The position numbers were made by a program, and so were the translations under genes. Below the pieces are notes generated by a model, which was not told the DNA's origin, searched no databases, and saw nothing but the letters and a program-made list of their open reading frames with translations. A stretch of 64,000 bases of DNA, taken from the NCBI RefSeq assembly GCF_020905295.1, contig NZ_JAJJMM010000001.1, positions 6,386,001 to 6,450,000 of the forward strand, in the 5' to 3' direction. This DNA is from Flavobacterium piscisymbiosum (GTDB lineage Bacteria; Bacteroidota; Bacteroidia; Flavobacteriales; Flavobacteriaceae). Below are positions 44,583 to 51,609 of this stretch, piece after piece; within the stretch, counting starts at the first letter, position 1; every line of letters begins with the position of its first letter.

Positions 44583-44785
44583 CAAAGATACTAAGGCGCT
44601 AAGTTGCTAAGGTTCTAAGTTTGACAACTTCTGTTGAATTTTTCTCAAAATTTCTCGCAATCCTGATAGCTATCAGGAGCGAAGCTACAAAGTTGTTTTG
44701 CTTAGCCCCTAGCTTCAGCTAGGAGAATACGATTTAAATAGAAAAAAGGCTTTAGCCAAACCCATAAAGTAGACTGCACCCAAAA
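44583..44785. repeat. Stack of three repeat types after the PepSY gene
   Basis: 44586-44620 has four CTAAG octamers (ATACTAAG, GCGCTAAG, TTGCTAAG, GTTCTAAG). Around 44660 is the palindrome TCCTGATAGCTATCAGGA. 44704-44762 has CCCTAGCTTCAGCTAGGAG and AAGGCTTTAGCCAAACCC, matching the element after secA. No gene is present in 44580-45149. Confidence 0.75.
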
Positions 44786-45014
44786 GTTCAATGTCATTAA
44801 GTTAAGAAAAAATCTACAAAATTACTTAACCGTTTAATCAAGAAAGTAATTATAAAAATCCGTTTTTATCAGCGTTTTCGCTTTAGCGAATCAGTGAAAT
44901 CAGCGTCTAATTTTGACGCGGATAAAACAGATTTACTTCGTAAAAACGCGGATAGAAACGGATTTGATTTGTAATAATTTTATTTTCTAAAAGCTTAACT
45001 TAATGACATTGAGC
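44786..45014. mobile_element. MITE-like element, copy 1
   Basis: A ~225-bp unit bounded by perfect 18-bp terminal inverted repeats CAATGTCATTAAGTTAAG (44789-44806) and its complement (44994-45011). A second copy in the same orientation, clearly homologous along its whole length, is at 48195-48424. Inside are nested inverted runs (ATCCGTTTTTATC ... GATAGAAACGGAT; GCGTCTAATTTTGACGC). No open frame and no transposase. Size, terminal repeats and multiple copies fit a miniature inverted-repeat transposable element; target-site duplication is not obvious. Confidence 0.8.
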
Positions 45015-45120
45015 TTTAACTGGACGCTATTTAATCTTACTTTTTAAAATAAAACTTTGTGACTTCGCGAGATTAAATCTATAATTATTACTCACCTGTC
45101 AAACACAAACTATATTCTTT

Positions 45121-45155
45121 TCAACTTAGTAACTTAGCTTCTTAGCAACTTATCT
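45121..45155. repeat. CTAAG-octamer array overlapping the trmH stop
   Basis: CAACTTAGTAACTTAGC and TTCTTAGCAACTTATC carry the complementary CTAAG steps. The trmH stop codon is formed at the repeat edge (AGATAAGTTGCTAAG on the minus strand). Confidence 0.75.
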
Positions 45156-45812
45156 AGGATTCTCTTCAAAATAACGCGCCTCAATTCGTTTAATATCTTT
45201 GATCGAATTTTTGGCCCAGGCCAAGCGTTTCTCCAAAATTTCTTCTTCGGATAAATGCCAGTTGATATCTGATTTTTGCAATCTATTCGTTAAGTTCTGA
45301 ATGATGATCGCGGCAGAAACAGAAATATTCAGGCTTTCTGTAAAACCCACCATTGGGATTTTAAGAAAACCATCTGCTTTTTCGAGAATTTCTTCTGACA
45401 ATCCGTCTCTTTCTGTTCCAAAAAATAAAGCACTTGGTTTTGTAATATCGAAATCCTCCAACAAACAATCATTTTCATGAGGCGTTGTGGCAATAATTTG
45501 ATATCCCTGATCTTTTAAAGTCGAAATACAATTGGTAACCGAATCGAACTGATTAATGTCTACCCATTTTTGGGCGCCCATTGCAATTTCTTTATCGATT
45601 TTTTTTCCGTAACGCTGTTCGATAACATTCAGTTCCTGAATCCCGAAAACTTCACAACTACGCATAACAGCGCTTGTATTGTGCATCTGAAAAACATCTT
45701 CTACAACAACTGTGAAATGCTTTGTACGATTTCCGAGTACTTTTAAGAATTTTTCTTTGCGGTTATCGGTCAGTATATTTTCAAGGAAAGCGAGGTAATC
45801 TAAATCAATCAT
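45150..45812 (-). CDS. TrmH-type tRNA/rRNA 2'-O-ribose methyltransferase (SPOUT)
   Basis: The 220-residue SPOUT enzyme has motif 1 NTSAVMRSCEVFGIQELNVI, motif 2 ALFFGTERDGLSEEIL and motif 3 IPMVGFTESLNISVSAAIII, as in TrmH/TrmL-type enzymes that methylate the 2'-OH of a guanosine such as G18 of tRNA. The knot-forming C-terminal region is complete. It is 72 bp downstream of the sulfotransferase gene on the same strand but functionally unrelated to it. The last codons abut a CTAAG repeat. Confidence 0.92.
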   Translation of the reverse strand: MIDLDYLAFLENILTDNRKEKFLKVLGNRTKHFTVVVEDVFQMHNTSAVMRSCEVFGIQELNVIEQRYGKKIDKEIAMGAQKWVDINQFDSVTNCISTLKDQGYQIIATTPHENDCLLEDFDITKPSALFFGTERDGLSEEILEKADGFLKIPMVGFTESLNISVSAAIIIQNLTNRLQKSDINWHLSEEEILEKRLAWAKNSIKDIKRIEARYFEENPR

Positions 45813-45884
45813 TTTATTCGTGTTTGCCGCAAAAATACACCATTATTAAAACAGAAAGAAATTTCACCTCAATTTTCAACTGTC

Positions 45885-46844
45885 TTAATAGGCAACTAAA
45901 CTATTATTCAGTTTTTCATGCAAAATGTTGAGTTTCGAAAAATCGATTTGCAAAGTTTCTTCTTTAAACTCATCTCCTGCAAAAACAGCATTTTCATTTT
46001 TAGAATGTCTTTTTAAACGATCGTATATTTTTTCTAATTCATCATTAGAATAATCCATCTTTATAAAGCCTATGAATTTTTCAATAACAGCTTTCATTCC
46101 GTCATTATAATTGAGCATTACAACGTTTTGATCTGCTTTGTAAAAATCAAGAAATCCCTGAAAATATTTCTCGAGAACTAATCCGCCATATTGCTGAAAA
46201 CTTAAGTCATGAACTTCTTTTACCGAAATCCCAAAAATTTCAGAAGGCAATAGATTAGGAACCATATGCATTCCCATCATTTTCTGATGTGATTTTAAAA
46301 CTTCTGTTGGGTTTCTGTAAAGTAAAGCAAAAGGTATATCAGGAAAAATGGATCTTAAATACGAAGCCTTAAAAATATGCCACGCATCAAGTTTTATAAT
46401 TAAATGCTGCTGTTCTGGAAATCTTTTTTGACCCAATAATTTTATTACTGATTTTAATAGCGACGTTTTTTTCTCCAAGCTAAAAAGGTCACTTCTCAAA
46501 ATTTGATCGATAATTGGCGCTTCAGAAATCATTATATTTTCTGAAGAAGTTGCTAAAGATTGGCTCAACATGGTAGAACCGCATCTGGACACGTGAAAAA
46601 CCAAAGATTTTAATTCAACTGAAATCAGTTCATTAGACCATTCGATAAGATTTTCTACCGTACTTACTACTTTAAATTGCTTCGAATTATAAGCATGGCT
46701 TTTGCATTTTGCTATACTTTCATCAAAAAACGGATCGGCATATTTTAGATCTGCCAAATAAATCCATTCAAAATAAATCTCATTGTCTTTTTCTATTAAT
46801 TTATAAGGAATCCAGTTGAAAAGTGGATGATTTAGATTTTCCAT
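45885..46844 (-). CDS. Sulfotransferase-family protein
   Basis: The 319-residue protein contains the PAPS-binding signatures: the 5'-phosphosulfate loop FHVSRCGSTMLSQSL (~82-97) and the 3'-phosphate motif LLYRNPTEVLKSHQKM (Arg177, Ser185). It would move sulfate from PAPS to an acceptor hydroxyl or amine. No signal peptide or membrane helix, so it acts in the cytosol. It is the last gene of a minus-strand operon with an APS kinase and an AspH-like dioxygenase, gaps 9 and 18 bp. Acceptor unknown. Confidence 0.85.
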   Translation of the reverse strand: MENLNHPLFNWIPYKLIEKDNEIYFEWIYLADLKYADPFFDESIAKCKSHAYNSKQFKVVSTVENLIEWSNELISVELKSLVFHVSRCGSTMLSQSLATSSENIMISEAPIIDQILRSDLFSLEKKTSLLKSVIKLLGQKRFPEQQHLIIKLDAWHIFKASYLRSIFPDIPFALLYRNPTEVLKSHQKMMGMHMVPNLLPSEIFGISVKEVHDLSFQQYGGLVLEKYFQGFLDFYKADQNVVMLNYNDGMKAVIEKFIGFIKMDYSNDELEKIYDRLKRHSKNENAVFAGDEFKEETLQIDFSKLNILHEKLNNSLVAY

Positions 46845-46853
46845 TTTATGATT

Positions 46854-47537
46854 TTATTTTGATTGTAGATCTGCAATGATTTTAGCTCCGGTTTCTGACG
46901 GATTTCGGGAAAGCTCAGCAATAATCTGCTGTTTTACTTCATCTGAATATTGATTCTCCTTTGGTGATTCGTTTACATCAAAACCCATTTTAGTAAACAA
47001 TTCGTCAGACCAATCGTTTCTAATACAATCGAGTGTAAAATGAATGCGTGGTTCGGTACCATTGTTTTCTACGCTATGCGGAAGCTGAAAATTGGCATAC
47101 CAACATTCTCCCATTTTCATAGGAACACGTTTTTTATCTACATAAAAAAATACATCATCGTTTGTTACAATAGGAATATGGATTCTAAAAAAACCATCTT
47201 CATAAGAGGTATCATTATCCACATGCTCTTTAATTTCGCTTTGAGGATCCAATCGAAGTAATCTGACAGCTTCTTTTTCGCATTGAAACCAATCCATAAT
47301 CGCTTTAAAATAATGACAGCGATCCAGTAAACTGGTATTTAGATATTCTTTGTTTGCAAAAGATGTAATATCATTTACTAAACCCGATTGCGACCTTAGA
47401 GAAACGCTTGTCCAGTTTCCTTCGTATCGATTGGTATTAAAATGTGGTGTCCATAAATCATTTTCGCAGATCACAAGATCTTCTTGCAATTTATCTATTG
47501 AAAAAGAAACCGGAAGTTTACTTGAAGAAGGATTCAT
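46854..47537 (-). CDS. Aspartyl/asparaginyl beta-hydroxylase-like dioxygenase
   Basis: The 227-residue 2-oxoglutarate/Fe(II) oxygenase of the AspH type shows iron ligands in EIKEHVDNDTSYEDG (His105, Asp107) and LPHSVENNGTEPRIHF (His154) and the 2-oxoglutarate Arg164. Close relatives hydroxylate Asp/Asn side chains or small amides. It sits between an APS kinase gene and a sulfotransferase gene on one transcript, which suggests hydroxylation of the same substrate that is then sulfated. Soluble, no signal peptide. Confidence 0.85.
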   Translation of the reverse strand: MNPSSSKLPVSFSIDKLQEDLVICENDLWTPHFNTNRYEGNWTSVSLRSQSGLVNDITSFANKEYLNTSLLDRCHYFKAIMDWFQCEKEAVRLLRLDPQSEIKEHVDNDTSYEDGFFRIHIPIVTNDDVFFYVDKKRVPMKMGECWYANFQLPHSVENNGTEPRIHFTLDCIRNDWSDELFTKMGFDVNESPKENQYSDEVKQQIIAELSRNPSETGAKIIADLQSK

Positions 47538-47555
47538 ATACTGTAAAGAATTAAA

Positions 47556-48083
47556 TTATTCAGATAAATTTTTAATGATGAAATCATATAGTTTATTAGT
47601 AGAAAAAATCTCCGTTTCAAGATCTGTTTTTAAAACTAAATCTGCATTCGACGGAATTTCGAAAACATCGCTTATTCCGGTAAAATTGTTGATTTTATTA
47701 CGATCGTGATCCGGCAGTAAAGCTTTTTGATACAATCCTTTTGGATCTCTTTTAATGAGATTATTTATCGAACAATCTAAATATACGGTTCTGACAAACT
47801 CATAGGTTCTTAACTCGTTACGCAGATTTTCATAAGGATTAATGACTGACATTAAAACGATTGTATTTTCTTTCACAAAGTTTTGTCCTACCTGAAACAA
47901 ACGCTTGATATTTTCGCATCTGTCTTCTCTTGAAAATCCTAAATCACTGCAAATGGTTTTACGATACACATCACCATCAACGATTTCGACTTTATAACTT
48001 TTATCTGCTAACAAATGACGAACATTTTGCGCTAATGTTGTTTTGCCTGAACCTGATAATCCTGTAAACTGTATTAAAATCAT
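47556..48083 (-). CDS. cysC: Adenylyl-sulfate (APS) kinase
   Basis: A 175-residue kinase: P-loop FTGLSGSGKTTLAQNV, VEIVDGDVYRKTICSDLGFS, REDRCENIKRL and MSVINPYENLRNELR, then DRNKINNFTGISDVFEIP. It phosphorylates APS to PAPS, the universal sulfate donor. Here it opens an operon ending in a sulfotransferase, so its PAPS is likely made for that enzyme, not for assimilation; no cysD/cysN/cysH is in the window. The usual SPYRADR-type loop reads NPYENLR. First gene of the unit, start at 48083. Confidence 0.88.
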   Translation of the reverse strand: MILIQFTGLSGSGKTTLAQNVRHLLADKSYKVEIVDGDVYRKTICSDLGFSREDRCENIKRLFQVGQNFVKENTIVLMSVINPYENLRNELRTYEFVRTVYLDCSINNLIKRDPKGLYQKALLPDHDRNKINNFTGISDVFEIPSNADLVLKTDLETEIFSTNKLYDFIIKNLSE

Positions 48084-48194
48084 TGAAAGTTTATTTTACT
48101 TTACGTCATAATAAAAATAAACATTTTGTAAGACCCTTACAATAAGTATAATTACGCTTTTTTCTGTGAAAAATCAAAGTTAAAATGTGCCTAA

Positions 48195-48424
48195 GGGCAA
48201 TGTCATTAAGTTAAGGGGAAATCTACAAAATCACTTAACAGTTTAATTAGGAAAGTAATTAGGAAAATCCGTTTCTATCAGCGTTTTCGCTTTAGCGAAT
48301 CAGTAAAATCAGCGTCTAATTTTGACGCGGATAAAACAGATTTACTTCGTAAAAACGCAGATAAAAAACGGATTTTATTTGCAGTAATTTTATTTTCTAA
48401 AAGCTTAACTTAATGAAATTGGCC
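48195..48424. mobile_element. MITE-like element, copy 2
   Basis: 224 bp between CAATGTCATTAAGTTAAG (48198-48215) and CTTAACTTAATGAAATTG (48404-48421), one mismatch in the 18-bp terminal repeat. Same orientation and same internal blocks as copy 1 (TATCAGCGTTTTCGCTTTAG, CGTCTAATTTTGACGCGG, ACAGATTTACTTCG). The 463-bp spacer between cysC and the sirtuin gene otherwise holds nothing recognisable. Confidence 0.8.
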
Positions 48425-48546
48425 TAGGGTACGCTAAATTTATTTTAATTCTTTTTCTACCCACATTTAGTGTCTAACGGCACAAAATATTGACTTTAAT
48501 TTTTTTATTCCCATAAATCACTATTTTTATCCTTCAATTGAATAAG

Positions 48547-49248
48547 ATGAAAAAGAAATTGGTTATTTTGACCGGAGCCGGTATAAGTGCCGAAAGCGGT
48601 ATTAAAACTTTTCGCGACAGCGATGGTTTATGGGAAGGACATGATGTGATGGAAGTAGCAACACCAGAAGGCTGGAGAAAAAATCAGGAATTGGTTTTGG
48701 ATTTTTACAATAAAAGACGTCAGCAGCTTAAAGAAGTTGAGCCCAATTTAGGTCATAAAATTTTAGCCGAATTAGAGCAGGATTTCGATGTACATATTAT
48801 TACCCAGAATGTAGATGATTTGCACGAACGTGCCGGAAGTACAAAAGTTTTGCATTTGCATGGAGAATTATTAAAAGTACGAAGCACGCGAAATCGAGAT
48901 TTAATTCTGGATTGGCCAGACGATTTATATACGGGCGATCTTGATGAAAACGGACATCAGCTGAGACCTCATATTGTTTGGTTTGGCGAAGATGTTCCGG
49001 CTCTGGAAGAAGCTATCGAAATTACAGAAACCGCAGATTATTTTGCCGTTATTGGCACTTCGTTACAAGTTTATCCTGCAGCTGGATTGATTTCGTATAC
49101 GTATAGTATTACGCCAGTTTTTTATATTGATCCTAAACCAATTGCAATCCCGAATATCCAGAATAAAGTAGAAGTTATTGCCAAAGTTGCCTCTGAAGGT
49201 GTTGCGGAATTAAGAGAAAGATTATTTGAAATAGAAAAAATATCATGA
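48547..49248 (+). CDS. Sirtuin-type NAD-dependent deacylase lacking the zinc site
   Basis: Start set at ATG 48547 (MKKKLVILTGAGISAESGIK), 233 residues. NAD-binding GAGISAESGIKTFRDSDGLW, TQNVDDLHERAG with the catalytic LHLHGE, and VIGTSLQVYPAAGL are intact. The region that normally holds four Cys zinc ligands reads LKVRSTRNRDLILDWPDD, and the whole protein has no cysteine. Such zinc-free sirtuins are usual in flavobacteria; substrate class not known. It overlaps the next gene by 4 bp (ATGA), so both are translationally coupled. Confidence 0.93.
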   Translation: MKKKLVILTGAGISAESGIKTFRDSDGLWEGHDVMEVATPEGWRKNQELVLDFYNKRRQQLKEVEPNLGHKILAELEQDFDVHIITQNVDDLHERAGSTKVLHLHGELLKVRSTRNRDLILDWPDDLYTGDLDENGHQLRPHIVWFGEDVPALEEAIEITETADYFAVIGTSLQVYPAAGLISYTYSITPVFYIDPKPIAIPNIQNKVEVIAKVASEGVAELRERLFEIEKIS

Positions 49249-49937
49249 TATTCGAAAGCTGGTTACAGCAATTATCGCAATTCAATTTATTGATACTTTT
49301 TATTTTCTTCCTAGCAGAAAATGCAATTCTTTTGTTTCTTTCGATAATGCTGGGAAAAATAATCGAATACGAGAATACAACACTTGATAAAAAGGATCGA
49401 AAATGGATTTTTTCGACTCTTATTTGTAATACACTCATCACTCTTTTAGGGTATGAATTGTATCACTTTGGGATTATGAAAGTAGATTTTACGCCATCGC
49501 TTCTTTCCATAGTTTCAGATACTTTGCTATTGATTTTCATAATGGATTTCCTGATGTTTTGTTTTCATTATATGGTGCATAAATTAAAATGGTTTTATCC
49601 TATCCATCAACTGCATCATACTCATGTTGAGACTAGTGTTTACAGCTTATTTGTACTTAATCCTATAGAAACTTTTGGATTTGGGATTATCTGGCTATTT
49701 TCAATCTCAATATTTGAATTTAATTTTATAAGCATTATAATTTACTTGGTTTTAAATCTTTTGTATGGAATATTTGGTCACTTAAAAACAGATATTTTTC
49801 CAGATTTCTGGTATAAAAATTATGCTACAAACTGGATATCTACAACAAAATTTCATGGAGATCATCATAAAAATGAATCTCATAATTTTGGTTTCTATTT
49901 TAATATTTGGGACAAAATTTTCAAAACGATAATTTAA
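49245..49937 (+). CDS. Sterol desaturase / fatty acid hydroxylase superfamily membrane enzyme
   Basis: The 230-residue protein has four or five membrane helices and the histidine cluster of the superfamily: HYMVH (first box), HQLHHTH (second) and FHGDHHKNESH (third), which hold a di-iron centre. Such enzymes hydroxylate or desaturate lipids; the bacterial substrates include fatty acids and carotenoids. The coupling to a sirtuin gene is unusual and its meaning unknown. Start is within the sirtuin stop region (ATGA overlap). Confidence 0.88.
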   Translation: MIFESWLQQLSQFNLLILFIFFLAENAILLFLSIMLGKIIEYENTTLDKKDRKWIFSTLICNTLITLLGYELYHFGIMKVDFTPSLLSIVSDTLLLIFIMDFLMFCFHYMVHKLKWFYPIHQLHHTHVETSVYSLFVLNPIETFGFGIIWLFSISIFEFNFISIIIYLVLNLLYGIFGHLKTDIFPDFWYKNYATNWISTTKFHGDHHKNESHNFGFYFNIWDKIFKTII

Positions 49938-49995
49938 TTTATTAGTTTCTCTCATAATAACTCTTCGGTAATTTTCAGAAGTTTTAACAATAGCT

Positions 49996-50003
49996 TATAT
50001 TTG
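49996..50003 (+). promoter_or_regulatory. Promoter -7 box of purB
   Basis: TATATTTG fits TAnnTTTG, 24 bp before the ATG at 50028. A TTG at 50001 overlaps it and is therefore not a start. Confidence 0.6.
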
Positions 50004-50027
50004 TGCCTTTCGAAAAACAACATAACA

Positions 50028-51374
50028 ATGACTACTTTAAACGAATTGAATGCTATATCACCAATTGACGGACGATATAGAAGTAAAACCCTTTCATTAG
50101 CTCCATTTTTCTCTGAAGAAGCTCTAATAAAATACCGTGTATTAGTTGAAATTGAATACTTTATTGCCTTGTGCGAAGTTCCTTTGCCACAACTTGCAGG
50201 TGTAAACCCAAATTTATTTGACAGCTTACGCGATATCTACAAAAATTTCTCTACAGAAGATGCTCTTTGGATAAAAGAAACTGAAAAAGTAACCAACCAC
50301 GACGTAAAAGCGGTAGAATACTTTATCAAAGATGCTTTTGAAAAATTAGGCTTATCTCAATACAAAGAGTTCATTCACTTTGGTCTAACTTCTCAGGATA
50401 TTAATAATACTGCTATTCCGCTTTCTACAAAAGATGCGTTTGAGCAAGTTTATATGCCATCATTAATTTCTTTAATTTCTAAATTGAAAGAATTAAGCGT
50501 AGAATGGAAGGATATTCCGATGTTGGCACGCACGCACGGACAACCGGCTTCTCCGACTCGTTTGGGTAAAGAGATTTTGGTATTTGTAGAACGTCTTGAA
50601 GAACAAATGCGTTTGTTATTTAATATTCCGTTTGCTGCTAAATTTGGTGGAGCAACTGGAAACTACAATGCACATCATGTTGCTTATCCACAAATCGACT
50701 GGAAAAAATTTGGTAATAAATTTGTTGAAACAGATCTTGGTTTACACCATTCTTTTCCAACTACTCAAATAGAACATTACGATCATTTTGCTGCATTTTT
50801 TGATGCTCTAAAAAGAATCAATACAATCGTGATCGATTTGGATCGTGATATCTGGACGTATGTTTCGATGGATTATTTTAAACAAAAAATCAAAGCGGGA
50901 GAAATTGGATCTTCGGCAATGCCACATAAAGTTAATCCTATTGATTTTGAAAACTCAGAAGGAAACTTAGGAATTGCAAATGCTATTTTTGAACATTTGG
51001 CAGCTAAACTGCCGGTATCAAGATTACAACGTGATTTGACTGACAGTACTGTTTTACGTAATATTGGTGTGCCAATTGGTCATACTATTATTGCTTTTGA
51101 AGCTTCTCTAAAAGGTTTAAACAAATTACTTTTGAATGAAGGTAAATTTGCTGAAGATTTAGAGAAAAACTGGGCTGTTGTTGCTGAGGCTATTCAGACA
51201 ATTTTACGTCGTGAGGCTTATCCAAACCCTTATGAAGCGTTGAAAGGTTTGACAAGAACAAATGAAGCTATTGATAAAAAAGCAATTCATAATTTTATTG
51301 CAACCCTTGAAGTTTCTGACGCTGTCAGAGCCGAATTAATGGCAATAACCCCTAGTAATTACGTAGGAATTTAA
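50028..51374 (+). CDS. purB: Adenylosuccinate lyase
   Basis: 448 residues from ATG 50028 (MTTLNELNAISPIDGRYRSK). Landmarks of the fumarase/aspartase superfamily are TSQDINNTAI, ARTHGQPASPTRLGKE and the flexible signature loop GSSAMPHKVNPIDFENSEGN, with catalytic His in the THGQ motif and Ser in SSAMPHK. It cleaves fumarate from SAICAR and from adenylosuccinate in purine synthesis. Length and start fit the E. coli-type enzyme. It has its own promoter and terminator. Confidence 0.97.
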   Translation: MTTLNELNAISPIDGRYRSKTLSLAPFFSEEALIKYRVLVEIEYFIALCEVPLPQLAGVNPNLFDSLRDIYKNFSTEDALWIKETEKVTNHDVKAVEYFIKDAFEKLGLSQYKEFIHFGLTSQDINNTAIPLSTKDAFEQVYMPSLISLISKLKELSVEWKDIPMLARTHGQPASPTRLGKEILVFVERLEEQMRLLFNIPFAAKFGGATGNYNAHHVAYPQIDWKKFGNKFVETDLGLHHSFPTTQIEHYDHFAAFFDALKRINTIVIDLDRDIWTYVSMDYFKQKIKAGEIGSSAMPHKVNPIDFENSEGNLGIANAIFEHLAAKLPVSRLQRDLTDSTVLRNIGVPIGHTIIAFEASLKGLNKLLLNEGKFAEDLEKNWAVVAEAIQTILRREAYPNPYEALKGLTRTNEAIDKKAIHNFIATLEVSDAVRAELMAITPSNYVGI

Positions 51375-51396
51375 AGAAAACTTAAAATATTTTCTC

Positions 51397-51432
51397 AAAA
51401 AAAGCTATCTTTATCGAGATAGCTTTTTTTTT
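51397..51432 (+). terminator. Terminator of purB
   Basis: AAAGCTATCT, loop TTATCG, AGATAGCTTT, then T run. Confidence 0.87.
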
Positions 51433-51436
51433 ATTT

Positions 51437-51592
51437 AAACCGGGAAATAGCCCAGATTGCAATGAAAAGCCTTTTGCGAAAAAAGCCATATTTTTTTGCA
51501 GGTACAGAGCGACCAACGGAAGCTCCTGGAACTGCTTAAAAAATAGGCATTTTGAGTAAAAGCTTGCAATGAAAAGCTGGATTAGCTCCTTA
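51437..51592 (+). repeat. Structured repeat family R2, copy b (5' leader)
   Basis: Blocks AATAGCCCAGATTGCAATGA, AAAGCCTTTTGCGAAAAAAG, AGAGCGACCAACGGAAGCTC, TTTTGAGTAAAAGCTTGC and GAAAAGCTGGATTAGCTCCT parallel those of copy a at 39024-39178. It ends 18 bp before the start codon of the antiporter gene. Confidence 0.75.
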
Positions 51593-51609
51593 ATATAAAA
51601 TACCACTTT

